A DNA stretch of 64,000 bases from an uncultured Collinsella sp. Its GTDB lineage: Bacteria > Actinomycetota > Coriobacteriia > Coriobacteriales > Coriobacteriaceae. A model generated the notes under the pieces. It saw only the letters and a list, made by a program, of their open reading frames with translations, was not told where the DNA came from and made no database searches. Positions 1 to 8,410 of this stretch are shown here, in pieces. The DNA lies in the NCBI GenBank assembly GCA_958443265.1, contig CAUCKA010000001.1:186001-250000 (forward strand). Direction: 5' to 3'. Every line of letters starts with the position of its first letter. Position 1 is the stretch's first letter. Position numbers and translations under genes: made by a program.

Positions 1-594
1 TACCTTGTCGATCTGCTGAGCTACGTCGCTGTGGGCGCGCGCTCGGTCGAGAACCAGGAGCACCGTCTGGTGTCGAGCGGCATTTCGGTGCCGGTGGGCA
101 TGAAGAACCCCACTGCCGGCTCCACCACCGTCATGCTCAACTCCATCTACGCCGCTCAGGCGCATCAGAGTTTCATCTTCCGCAACTGGGAGGTCGAGTG
201 CGATGGCAATCCGCTCGCGCACGCCGTTATGCGTGGCTACATCGGTCTCGATGGGCGCACCTACCCCAACTACCACTACGAGCACCTCGAGCGCCTGGCC
301 GAGCGCTATACCGAGCACGCCGGCTATGCCAATCCGGCAGCGGTCATCGACTGCAACCACGACAACTCGGGCAAGCGTCCGCTGGAGCAGTATCGCATTT
401 GCAAGGAGGTGCTCGACAGCTGCCGCCGCAACGAAGCCATTTCAAGGCTGGTCAAGGGCTTTATGATCGAGTCCTACCTTGAGGACGGCAACCAGCCGGT
501 CGACGGCGGTGTCTTTGGCAAGTCGATCACCGATCCGTGCCTGGGCTGGGAAAAGACCGACTACCTCATTCACGAGATCGCGGAGCGGGTTTAG
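1..594 (+). CDS. 3-deoxy-7-phosphoheptulonate (DAHP) synthase, class I, 3' part
   Basis: This is the C-terminal 197 residues of a class I (AroF/G/H-type) DAHP synthase; the gene begins upstream of the window and is open from the first base. The enzyme condenses phosphoenolpyruvate and erythrose 4-phosphate in the first step of aromatic amino-acid synthesis. Family marks seen are GARSVENQEHR, the SSGISVPVGMKN segment, the RGYIGLDGRTYPNY stretch, the metal-site region IDCNHDNSG and the closing GKSITDPCLGWE. The class is clear, but the feedback-sensitive isozyme type cannot be judged without the N-terminus. Confidence 0.93.
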   Translation, partial: YLVDLLSYVAVGARSVENQEHRLVSSGISVPVGMKNPTAGSTTVMLNSIYAAQAHQSFIFRNWEVECDGNPLAHAVMRGYIGLDGRTYPNYHYEHLERLAERYTEHAGYANPAAVIDCNHDNSGKRPLEQYRICKEVLDSCRRNEAISRLVKGFMIESYLEDGNQPVDGGVFGKSITDPCLGWEKTDYLIHEIAERV

Positions 595-649
595 TTACGC
601 GGGTTTTCGCTGACTCTGCCAAGACATCGGCGGTCCCGTTGCTGCCGGG

Positions 650-678
650 CACTCATTGGGGACAGACTTAAATGAGTG
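650..678. repeat. Small palindrome CACTCATT/AATGAGTG with GGGGACAG loop
   Basis: Eight-base arms at 650-657 and 671-678 enclose a loop beginning GGGGACAG. The design (short perfect stem, GGGAC motif beside the left arm) matches the other small palindromes in this window. Confidence 0.6.
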
Positions 679-687
679 CTCGCAGAA

Positions 688-712
688 TGAGAGTGGATAA
701 TCTCCCGTTTTT
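688..712. repeat. Half copy of the GAGAGTGGATAATCTCCC palindrome
   Basis: The left arm GAGAGTGGATAATCTCCCG followed by a T run matches the left arm of the complete palindrome at 44138-44201. No right arm is present, so this looks like a truncated copy. Confidence 0.6.
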
Positions 713-714
713 AA

Positions 715-772
715 GTAGTCGTTGGGGACGTTCTTGTTTGACTGGTCGTTTAAGAACGTCCCCAATGACTAC
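715..772. repeat. Palindromic repeat, 21-base arms, GGGGACGTTC
   Basis: Arms at 715-735 and 752-772 (GTAGTCGTTGGGGACGTTCTT and its complement with one G-T wobble) close a 16-base loop. It is probably an intergenic repeat family; no coding potential is seen. Confidence 0.7.
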
Positions 773-778
773 CCTGTT

Positions 779-1042
779 GGCCTTTTCCAGGCCCTGTGGG
801 CAAAAAATGGCAAATATGAGTACTGTTGCTATCGTAGTGTCATATTGCCGGCATAAGATAGTAGACATAACAGAAAATATGTTCATTAACCTTAACACAT
901 ATAAGCCCGCTATAGAACTATTTGAGTAATTTAGGGGCGCTTGCAAGCCGTGCGGGCAGCATATGGGGCTGTTTTGGCTGTTACTAAAAAGGTAACAGTA
1001 CTCATATTTGCCATTTTTTGCCCACAGGGGCTGGAAAGGACC
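779..1042. mobile_element. MITE-like fold-back element with ~50-base inverted arms
   Basis: The left arm (779-829) and right arm (991-1042) are near-perfect inverted repeats. They share an uninterrupted core of about 36 bases including TGTGGGCAAAAAATGGC and ATATGAGTACTGTT. The roughly 160-base interior is markedly AT-richer than the surrounding genome and has no credible gene. Terminal inverted repeats around a short non-coding centre suggest a miniature inverted-repeat transposable element. I see no clear target-site duplication and no transposase in the window. Confidence 0.6.
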
Positions 1043-1088
1043 GTCAATTCGGCTCCAGGGGATGCGGTCCAAGGGCCGCAGAACGAAA

Positions 1089-1120
1089 AATGGGGGTGCT
1101 GGTTGTCCTGCGCCCCCATT
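1089..1120 (-). terminator. Intrinsic terminator of the ABC exporter operon
   Basis: On the minus strand AATGGGGG pairs with CCCCCATT and is followed by a T run, just downstream of the stop codon at 1152. Confidence 0.75.
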
Positions 1121-1151
1121 CTTTGGGTATTGCGGTTGTTTGCCGCCGAAT

Positions 1152-3008
1152 TTACGCCGCTTCGTCGAACTGCGAGTTGTACAGGTCGGCGTAGAAGCCG
1201 CCCTGGGCGAGCAACTCGTCGTGTGTGCCCTTCTCGACGATGTCGCCGTCGCGAATCACCAAGATTACGTCGGCGTTGCGGATCGTGGACAGGCGATGCG
1301 CGATGACAAAGCTCGTGCGGCCCTGCATCAGCGCATCCATGGCGCGTTGGATGAGCTCCTCGGTTCGGGTGTCCACGTTAGAGGTCGCCTCGTCTAGAAT
1401 CAGCGCCGGGCGGTCGGCCAAAATGGCGCGGGCGATGGTCACGAGCTGGCGCTGGCCCTGCGACAGGTTGGTACCTTCCTCGTTGATCATAAAGTCGTAG
1501 CCGCCGGCGAGCGTATGGATAAAGTGGTCGCAGCGCGCGGCGCGTGCAGCGGCCTCGACCTCGGCATCGCTCGCATCGGGGCGTCCGTAGCGGATGTTCT
1601 CGCGGATGGTGCCGTTAAACAGCCAGGTATCCTGCAGCACCATGGCAAACTCGCCGCGCAGTGCCGCGCGGTCCCAGTCGCGCACGTCGACGCCCTCAAC
1701 GCGCAGCGAACCGCCGTCCACATCGTAGAAGCGCTGCAGCAGCTTAATGAGCGTGGTCTTGCCGGCGCCGGTGGGACCGACGATGGCGATGGTCTGGCCG
1801 GGCTGCGCCTCGCAGCTAAAGTCGTGGATGATGGTCTTGTCCGGCGTGTAGCCAAACTTGACATGGTCAAACTCCACGTGGCCGGGACGCTTCTCGGGGA
1901 TCTGCGCGTCGGCCTTCTGCTCCTCCTCGGGCGCGGCCAAGAACTCAAAGACACGCTCGGTGGCGGCGGCCATCGACTGCATCGTGTTGCTCACGTTGCC
2001 CAGCTGCTGCACGGGCTGCGTAAAGTTGCGAACGTACTGGATAAAGCTCTGAATATCGCCAGGCGTGGCATTGCCGGTCAGCGCGAGCTGCGCGCCCACC
2101 ACGACGACGCCCACGTAGCCCATGTTGCCCACCAAGCTCATAAGCGGCATCATCAGGCCCGACAGGAACTGCGAGCGCCAGCCACTAATAAAGAGGCGGT
2201 CGTTTTGACGGTCGAACTCCTCGATCGAGGCCTCGGCGCGGTCGAACACCTGAATGACGTTCTGGCCGGCAAAGTCCTCCTCGATAATGCCGTTGACGGT
2301 GCCCAGGACCTGCTGCTGCTCGCGGAAGTACGGCTGCGAGAAGTGAATCATTACGGTTAGGATAATCGCGGCTGCCGGCAGCGTGAGCACGGTGACGCCG
2401 GTAAGTGGCAGGCTGATCGATAGCATCATGACGAGCACGCCGATAATCTGCGTCACTGACGTGATGAGCTGCGTCACGGACTGGTTGAGGCTCTGACCCA
2501 GCGTATCGACGTCGTTGGTGATGCGGCTGAGCACGTCGCCCTTGCTGTGGCCGTTGAAGTAGCTCATCGGCACGACGGCGATCTTGGCGGCGATTTCCTT
2601 GCGCATACGGTAACAAATCTTTTGCGTGACGCCGGTCATAAGCCAGCCTTGGATGAGGCTGCAGACAGAGCTTGCCAGATACAGGCAGAGCAAAAAGCCG
2701 AGCGTCTTGGCGATCCAGGCAAAGTCGACATCGCCGGTACCGTTGACCTTGGAGACCAGGCCTTCGAACAGTTTGGTCGTAACCTGGCCGAGCACCTTGG
2801 GTCCCACAATGTTAAAGATGACCGAGCACACGGCAAAGGCGACGGCGGCAAACACGGCAACCTTGTGTTGACCGATATAGCCGAGCAACTGCCTCATGGT
2901 ACCCTTAAAGTCCTTGGCCTTTTCGCCGCGGCCCATGCCACCCATGCGGCCCATGGGACCGCGCCGGCGGGTGGGCTTGGGAATCTGAGTCTTGGTCTTG
3001 TCTGCCAT
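1152..3008 (-). CDS. ABC exporter half-transporter, canonical NBD subunit
   Basis: A 618-residue fused membrane/ATPase half-transporter of the multidrug/lipid exporter type. A basic Gly/Met-rich N-terminus precedes six membrane segments (about residues 45-340). The nucleotide-binding domain has Walker A GPTGAGKTT near 406, signature LSQGQRQ near 515 and Walker B LILDEAT near 537 with the catalytic Glu present. Its ATG overlaps the stop codon of the upstream partner (TAATG), implying translational coupling and an equimolar heterodimer. The partner's Walker B lacks the Glu, so this subunit probably supplies the residues of the hydrolysis-competent site. Substrate is unknown; drugs or lipids are the usual cargo. 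Confidence 0.9.
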   Translation of the reverse strand: MADKTKTQIPKPTRRRGPMGRMGGMGRGEKAKDFKGTMRQLLGYIGQHKVAVFAAVAFAVCSVIFNIVGPKVLGQVTTKLFEGLVSKVNGTGDVDFAWIAKTLGFLLCLYLASSVCSLIQGWLMTGVTQKICYRMRKEIAAKIAVVPMSYFNGHSKGDVLSRITNDVDTLGQSLNQSVTQLITSVTQIIGVLVMMLSISLPLTGVTVLTLPAAAIILTVMIHFSQPYFREQQQVLGTVNGIIEEDFAGQNVIQVFDRAEASIEEFDRQNDRLFISGWRSQFLSGLMMPLMSLVGNMGYVGVVVVGAQLALTGNATPGDIQSFIQYVRNFTQPVQQLGNVSNTMQSMAAATERVFEFLAAPEEEQKADAQIPEKRPGHVEFDHVKFGYTPDKTIIHDFSCEAQPGQTIAIVGPTGAGKTTLIKLLQRFYDVDGGSLRVEGVDVRDWDRAALRGEFAMVLQDTWLFNGTIRENIRYGRPDASDAEVEAAARAARCDHFIHTLAGGYDFMINEEGTNLSQGQRQLVTIARAILADRPALILDEATSNVDTRTEELIQRAMDALMQGRTSFVIAHRLSTIRNADVILVIRDGDIVEKGTHDELLAQGGFYADLYNSQFDEAA

Positions 3009-5374
3009 TAGCGCTCGCCTCCTTCCATGACGGCTTCAATTTCTTCTTGGGTGAGCCCCAGCTCCTCGGCGGAAAGCTGCGACTGTGCGATCTCCAGGTA
3101 CGCTGGGCAGCTGTGCAGCAGCTCCTCGTGCGTACCGGTGCCCACCACGTGGCCGTCGTCGAGCACGATGATCTGGTCGGCGTGCATGATGGTCGCGATG
3201 CGCTGGGCCACGACCACGAGCGCGGCGTCGGTAACGTTTTTGGCAAGCTCCTCGCGCAGGCGCGCGTCTGTTTTGTAGTCGAGGGCGCTAAACGAGTCAT
3301 CGAACACCACGACCTCGGGCTTTTTGGCCAGGGCGCGGGCGATGGCCAGACGCTGGCGCTGGCCGCCCGAGACATTGGATCCGCCCTGGCTGATGGGGGA
3401 GTCGTAGCCGCCCTCGCGCTCGGCGATAAAGTCCTCGGCTTGGGCGATGCGCGCGGCCCGGTGCATGTCCTCGTCGCTCACCATGTTGCCGGCAAACTTG
3501 AGGTTGCTCTCAACGGTGCCCGAGAACAGACGACCCTGCTGCGGGATGTAACCAATGCGGCGGCGCAGCTCGGAAAGGGTCATGTCGCGCACGTCGATGC
3601 CGTCGAGCGAAATGCTGCCGCCCGTGACGTCGTACAGGCGCGGAATCAGCTGCACGAGCGTGGACTTGCCCGAGCCCGTGGAGCCAATGATGCCGAGCAT
3701 CTGACCGGCGTGCGTGGTGAAGTTCACGCCGCTGATGACATCGGCGCGGGCGTCGGGGTATTGGAAGCTCACGTCGCGGAAGCACAGCTCGCCGTGCGGC
3801 GCGCTGGCCGCGGGCAGTTTGGGCGAGGCGGGGTCGTTGATGCTCGTGGGGCAAGTGATGACCTCTTCCACGCGCTCGGCTGCGACCTCGGCACGGGGCA
3901 GGATAACCGAAACCATGGTGAGGATCATAAACGCCATGACGATCTGCATGGTATAGGAGATAAACGCCATCATGTTGCCGACCTGCATCACGCCGTCGGA
4001 CACACCCTGCGCGCCAAACCAGACGATAAGCACGGTGATGCAGTTCATGACGAGCATCATGAGCGGCATCATAAAGCTCATAGCTCGGTTGGTGTAGAGC
4101 TGTGTGGTCATCAGGTCGAGCGATGCCTTGTCAAAACGCTCGAGCTCATGCTCCTCGCGGTTGAACGAGCGGATGGGCATAAGGCCGTCGAGCAGCTCGC
4201 GGGCGGTGAGGTTCACGCGGTCCACAAAGCTCTGCATCTTTTTGAACTTGGGCATGGTAAGGCCCATGAGCACGCCGACGACGGCCGAGACCGCGATGAT
4301 GGCCACGGCGATGGTCCACTCCAGGCCGGTGTGGTTGGCCAGGACGCGCATGACCGCGACGATACCCATGACAGGCGCCATGAGGCACATGCGAATGAAC
4401 AGAGTCGCTGCCATCTGGATCTGCTGAATGTCGTTGGTGCAGCGGGTGATGAGCGAGGCCTGGCTAAACTTGCCCACCTCGGCCGGCGAGAAGTGCATGA
4501 CCTTGTTGAAGGTCTCGCGGCGCAGGTCGCGGGCGATGGAGCAGGCGGTGCGCGACGCCACAGCGCCGGTCAGGATGGTGGCGACCAGCGAGATCAGGCA
4601 CAGGCCAAACATCGTGGTCGCCATGCGGCTCAGGTAGGCGTTCTGCACGTCGGCGGGGTCGATGCCCTGCGCCTTGTACTCGTCCTGCACGTAGGTCACG
4701 GCGCGCTGCGTGACGATAGAGCCCGACATGGAGCCCATTTTGTCCGCCATTTCGTTGGCGCCTTCGACGAGCTTGCCCTGGTCGATCAAGCCACCTTCAA
4801 CGCCCAGACGCAGGCTCTTCATGGTGATCTTGCCGCCGTCGGCATCAATCTGCTTTTGCATGTTCTGTGCCGCTGCGGCCTTCTGCTGCATCTCGGCGAG
4901 CTGCTCGGGCGTCATCGCCGCCATCTGCTCGGGGGTGGGCATGTCCTGGGCGGCGCTGTTGTCTTTTTCGCTGGACGTGCCCATCATGTCGCCCATGGAG
5001 CTGGCGTCGATGCCCTGGTTGAGCGAAAGGACGACGGTCTCGGGCAGGCTCATGATGTCGGCAAGCTTGCCGCCGTCGGCGCGCTCCTCCTCGGTGCCCT
5101 TGTACGTTCGAATGCCGTTGTTGTCCGCCTTGCTAAACACGGCATCCACAGCTTTGGCGTCCTTGGCGCCCATAAAGAGCTTGAGGTCATCGAGCGATTC
5201 GGCGCGAATGGTGTCGGGCACGGGTGAGGCGATGCCGCCTTGCTGCACGCCCACATCGACGATGTCACTCATATACGTAGGCAGCGCTAGGTCGGCATTG
5301 CAACTGATTACGATAAGTACGATAGCCGTGAGCAGCGCCAGGACATGTTTTTTAAAGAGCTTGAGAATCCTCAC
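3008..5374 (-). CDS. ABC exporter half-transporter, degenerate NBD subunit with large extracytoplasmic insert
   Basis: 788 residues from a GTG start that overlaps the TGA of the marR gene, with AAAGGAG upstream; the open frame continues further upstream but without family resemblance. The first membrane helix (about residues 8-28) is separated from the second (near 250) by roughly 200 polar, Met/Gln/Ala-rich residues, far longer than the usual loop. The NBD has Walker A GSTGSGKS near 563, signature VSGGQRQR near 668 and Walker B VVVFDDSFSALD, where Asp replaces the catalytic Glu. This is the degenerate-site arrangement known from heterodimeric exporters such as LmrCD and TM287/288. It pairs with the next gene and is probably controlled by the MarR protein. 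Confidence 0.9.
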   Translation of the reverse strand: MRILKLFKKHVLALLTAIVLIVISCNADLALPTYMSDIVDVGVQQGGIASPVPDTIRAESLDDLKLFMGAKDAKAVDAVFSKADNNGIRTYKGTEEERADGGKLADIMSLPETVVLSLNQGIDASSMGDMMGTSSEKDNSAAQDMPTPEQMAAMTPEQLAEMQQKAAAAQNMQKQIDADGGKITMKSLRLGVEGGLIDQGKLVEGANEMADKMGSMSGSIVTQRAVTYVQDEYKAQGIDPADVQNAYLSRMATTMFGLCLISLVATILTGAVASRTACSIARDLRRETFNKVMHFSPAEVGKFSQASLITRCTNDIQQIQMAATLFIRMCLMAPVMGIVAVMRVLANHTGLEWTIAVAIIAVSAVVGVLMGLTMPKFKKMQSFVDRVNLTARELLDGLMPIRSFNREEHELERFDKASLDLMTTQLYTNRAMSFMMPLMMLVMNCITVLIVWFGAQGVSDGVMQVGNMMAFISYTMQIVMAFMILTMVSVILPRAEVAAERVEEVITCPTSINDPASPKLPAASAPHGELCFRDVSFQYPDARADVISGVNFTTHAGQMLGIIGSTGSGKSTLVQLIPRLYDVTGGSISLDGIDVRDMTLSELRRRIGYIPQQGRLFSGTVESNLKFAGNMVSDEDMHRAARIAQAEDFIAEREGGYDSPISQGGSNVSGGQRQRLAIARALAKKPEVVVFDDSFSALDYKTDARLREELAKNVTDAALVVVAQRIATIMHADQIIVLDDGHVVGTGTHEELLHSCPAYLEIAQSQLSAEELGLTQEEIEAVMEGGER

Positions 5375-5820
5375 TCGGCATCTCTCCTTTCTTGGTTGCG
5401 GTCGATAATTTCGTTGGCACGCCTTAGAAGGCGCACCATCTCTTGGGTATCCGTTTCGCCGAGCTGCTCGAGAAAGGCCGCGGTGCGGTCCTCGAATTCT
5501 CGACGTTTGATTTCGAGGTCTTGTCGGCCTTTGTCGGTCACCGTGACGTGTACGCGACGACGGTCGGTTTTTGAGTGCTCGCGCTCGACCCAGCCCTTGC
5601 CCTCGAGGGCGCGCAGGATGTTGGCGATGCGGGCGCTCGAGACCCAAGCGCGATCGGCGAGTTCGCTCGGCGTAAGCGAACCGCCGGCGAGCATGAGAGC
5701 GCGCATGACGGCCATCTCGCCGCTCATCGCCTGGTCGACAAAACGCGAAACGTGCTGGTGCATGCTGCCAAACTCGGTAAAGAGCTGACGCCCAAGCTCA
5801 TGGAAATCGGTATCTTCCAC
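5371..5820 (-). CDS. MarR-family transcriptional regulator
   Basis: A 149-residue winged-helix protein with the MarR layout: an N-terminal dimerisation helix, a helix-turn-helix (SLTPSELADRAWVSSARIANILRAL) and the wing DRRRVHVTVTDKG. It is the first gene of a three-gene minus-strand unit; its stop overlaps the GTG of the first ABC half-transporter. By analogy with MarR/exporter operons it likely represses its own operon and is relieved by a ligand that the exporter removes. No unambiguous operator could be picked out of the upstream 250 bases. Confidence 0.88.
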   Translation of the reverse strand: MEDTDFHELGRQLFTEFGSMHQHVSRFVDQAMSGEMAVMRALMLAGGSLTPSELADRAWVSSARIANILRALEGKGWVEREHSKTDRRRVHVTVTDKGRQDLEIKRREFEDRTAAFLEQLGETDTQEMVRLLRRANEIIDRNQERRDAE

Positions 5821-6070
5821 CGAAAACCCCTAACACTAGAAACTATTTTTGGTGAAAGATGATACCCACATACGCGGGCCTCATGCGGTGAGCAATTTAA
5901 AGAGCGCATAAAGAATTAAAATCTTTCAAGAATTGCAGCGTTTCAAAGAATTATCATGCACGCGGTTAGGCGAGGGGCTGTCATCACCATGACGACTGGG
6001 ACTCATTTATCGCCACGCGCGATGCTCCAACTTCCCGCAAGGAGACACCTGAATCAAGGGGGTTGGAGTC

Positions 6071-6820
6071 ATGGCATTTGACTTCACGGGCAAAACCGCG
6101 ATCGTTACCGGCGGCACTCAGGGCATTGGCCTCGAGATTGCCAAGGGTATCGTTGCGGGCGGCGGACACGTCGCGCTCATCGCAAGGAACGCTGCCAAGG
6201 GCGAGGCCGCGGTGGCCGAGCTTGGCGAGGGCAACAAGTTCTACCAGCTCGATGTCGCCGATGCGTCTAAGGCGCGCGAGACCGTCGAGCATATCTTCGC
6301 GGACCTGCCCCAGACCAACATTCTGATCAACTGCGCCGGTGTCATCAGCACCAAGAAGTTCGACGAGATCGACGACACCGAGTGGCGCCGCACCATCGAC
6401 ATCAACCTCAACGGCACCTTTACCATGATGAATGCCGTGTACCCGCACTTTAAGGCGGCCCACGCCGGCACCATCGTCAACGTGAGCTCTGTTGCTGGCA
6501 AGATCGGCGGCGGCCTGCTCGGCACCGCGGCCTACGCGAGCTCCAAGGCCGGTGTTAACGGTCTAACCAAGGCGGTCGCCAAGGAAGGTGGCAAGTTCGG
6601 CATCCGCTGCAACGCCGTGTGCCCGTCGCTTACCCTTACCGACATGACCTCGATTCTCTCTGATGAAAACTCTCAGCGCATCATCAACGGTATTCCTCTG
6701 GGCCGCGCTGCTCAGGCAAGCGAGCCTGCGCAGATGGTGCTCTTCTTTGCCTCCGACCTCGCCAGCTTCGTGAACGGCGAGATCGGTGACTGCGACGGCG
6801 GCATCGTCCTGGACGGGTAA
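6071..6820 (+). CDS. Short-chain dehydrogenase/reductase, possible KduD
   Basis: A 249-residue classical SDR. The cofactor motif TGGTQGIG is at residues 13-20, NCAG replaces the usual NNAG, Ser lies in NVSSVAG, and the catalytic YASSK has Tyr155 and Lys159. The start is ATG 109 bases before a 2-keto-3-deoxygluconate permease gene on the same strand. That neighbour suggests a hexuronate-pathway role such as 2-dehydro-3-deoxy-D-gluconate 5-dehydrogenase (KduD). Sequence alone also allows 3-oxoacyl-ACP reductase or a sugar dehydrogenase, so the substrate is an inference. Confidence 0.85.
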   Translation: MAFDFTGKTAIVTGGTQGIGLEIAKGIVAGGGHVALIARNAAKGEAAVAELGEGNKFYQLDVADASKARETVEHIFADLPQTNILINCAGVISTKKFDEIDDTEWRRTIDINLNGTFTMMNAVYPHFKAAHAGTIVNVSSVAGKIGGGLLGTAAYASSKAGVNGLTKAVAKEGGKFGIRCNAVCPSLTLTDMTSILSDENSQRIINGIPLGRAAQASEPAQMVLFFASDLASFVNGEIGDCDGGIVLDG

Positions 6821-6928
6821 TACCCCGCGGTGATCGTTTGGCGGCGACCCTGGCGACTCGGGGTTGTCGCCTTCTTTCTGACATAGGCGCGTGCGGCTAC
6901 GATTCGCATGCATCCAAAGGAGATATAT

Positions 6929-7942
6929 ATGAGTGAATCGACTGCGGTGGAGGCGCCGGCGGCAAAGGAGCCGTTCTTTAAGATGTCCTCCATCCCGGGT
7001 GCCAATATTTTGGTGCCGCTTTTGCTGGGCTGCCTGCTCAACACGCTATTCCCCGACCTATTCAAAACGCTCGGCAGCTTTACGCTTGGCATGACCCAGC
7101 AGGGTGCAGGCCCGCTCGTGGGCGCTTTTTTGCTTATCGTCGGTACGACGATTTCGTTTAAGAGTGCTCCTGCCGCCGCTGCCCGCGGTGCCATCATCAT
7201 CTCCGTCAAGCAAATCGTGGTCGTCGCCGTGTCGCTGCTCATCCTTTATGTGTTCAACGACAACCTGTTTGGCATCTCTGCCATGGTGATGCTGGCGGCT
7301 TGCACCGGCGCCAACAACGCTATGTACGCTGGTCTGATGGGCACCATGGGCAATGAGGCCGAGCGCGGCGCTGTCGCAATCACCACGCTCGTTGTCGGCC
7401 CTCCGGTCACGATGATCGTGCTCGGCGCTGCCGGCCAGGCTCCGATCGGCTGGTCGCTCGTGGGTGCCATCCTGCCGATTGTCGTCGGCATTATTCTGGG
7501 CAACCTCTTCCCCAGCTTTAAGAAGATGATGGCGCCGGCACTTTCCGCCGTCATCGTGCTCGTCTTCTTTGCCATGGGCTCGACCATGACCTTTGGCCAG
7601 CTCATTAATGGCGGTCTTCCCGGTATTCTGCTCGGCGTGATCTGCTCGGTGGTCTTTGCAATTCCCGTCATCGCGGTCGATAAGCTCACGGGCGGCACAG
7701 GTGTCGCAGGTGCGGCCATTTCGAGCTGCGCCGGAGCCAATGTGGCCACGCCTGCTGCCATGGCAAGCGTCAACGGGGCCATGTACGGTGGCGCTGTGCT
7801 CGCGACGGCTACGGCACAGGTTGCTGCCTGCGCAATCGTGACGGCTATTTTGACCCCGCTGGTCACCAGTTGGTGCTACAAGCATTTTGAGGGCCAGGGC
7901 AACGGCAAGGCAACGACCGATAAGGCTGCCGCAGCCGCCTAA
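6929..7942 (+). CDS. kdgT: 2-keto-3-deoxygluconate permease (KdgT family)
   Basis: 337 residues, almost wholly hydrophobic, about ten membrane segments. Start ATG at 6929 has AAAGGAG seven bases upstream; an upstream in-frame start lacks a ribosome site. Family-like stretches include IPGANILVPLLLGCLLNTLFP near the N-terminus, AACTGANNAMYAGLMG and SSCAGANVATPAAMASVNG. It would import 2-keto-3-deoxygluconate, a pectin/hexuronate breakdown product, by proton symport. It is paired with the upstream SDR. The kinase and aldolase that would complete the pathway are not in this window. Confidence 0.85.
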   Translation: MSESTAVEAPAAKEPFFKMSSIPGANILVPLLLGCLLNTLFPDLFKTLGSFTLGMTQQGAGPLVGAFLLIVGTTISFKSAPAAAARGAIIISVKQIVVVAVSLLILYVFNDNLFGISAMVMLAACTGANNAMYAGLMGTMGNEAERGAVAITTLVVGPPVTMIVLGAAGQAPIGWSLVGAILPIVVGIILGNLFPSFKKMMAPALSAVIVLVFFAMGSTMTFGQLINGGLPGILLGVICSVVFAIPVIAVDKLTGGTGVAGAAISSCAGANVATPAAMASVNGAMYGGAVLATATAQVAACAIVTAILTPLVTSWCYKHFEGQGNGKATTDKAAAAA

Positions 7943-7983
7943 TGCCAAACGGCAATCAAAGCTAAATAACTAGCCACGCCATA

Positions 7984-8015
7984 GGGCGGCCCCGGGGGAA
8001 ATCCCGTGGCCGCCC
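7984..8015. terminator. Hairpin after kdgT, probable terminator
   Basis: GGGCGGCC and GGCCGCCC pair with additional inner CGGG/CCCG pairing; the downstream tail is T-rich (TTCAGTTTCTG). Confidence 0.55.
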
Positions 8016-8040
8016 TTCAGTTTCTGAAGGGTCTCTGGGA

Positions 8041-8410
8041 TACTTTACTCTGATAAAGCTGACATAACAGCTAGAGTGAACGTCGTACAAAGGCAAGGAA
8101 AAATACCAAACAAATCGGTGAACGGTAGTTGTTCGCGCTCGCATTTCCTGCGGGTTTGTAAAAAACGCCTTTATGATATAAAAAAGAAACATATAACAGC
8201 CCAGATGGAGAGGGTCGCTATGTTATCCTTCTCAAACGGGTGAAATCTTGGGTTTTGGGTTGTAGTTCCAAGGTGGACAAACGTTTTCCCTGCACCAACG
8301 TGTGGTGAAGAACGGAAGAAGCCGGTAGTGCAAGCCTAACATTCAAGAATTCAATAAGCAGCGGTGTGAGAGAGCGCCGCATTACACGTAACTAGGAGCG
8401 TGGTTACACA
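8041..8410 (+). promoter_or_regulatory. pflB: Promoter and long leader of the pyruvate formate-lyase gene
   Basis: No gene is seen in this stretch. An AT-rich segment near 8150-8185 carries TTGTAA (8156-8161) and TATAAA (8177-8182), a weak promoter candidate. The following ~220 bases before the start codon contain small stems (for example CACCA/TGGTG near 8300) but match no riboswitch class I know. In particular I do not see the CCGCCTGGGC mark of the pfl/ZTP motif. A long leader suggests post-transcriptional control, which is an inference. Confidence 0.35.

Noticed and set aside
3047..5227. A 726-codon open frame on the plus strand opposite the ABC half-transporter gene
   Set aside because: The translation is dominated by His, Gly, Ala and Val with no family resemblance, and the minus-strand frame has complete ABC motifs. 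It is the usual antisense shadow in high-GC DNA.
8180..8410. Possible ZTP (pfl-motif) riboswitch before pflB
   Set aside because: The conserved CCGCCTGGGC and matching upstream stem are not present; only unspecific small stems are seen.
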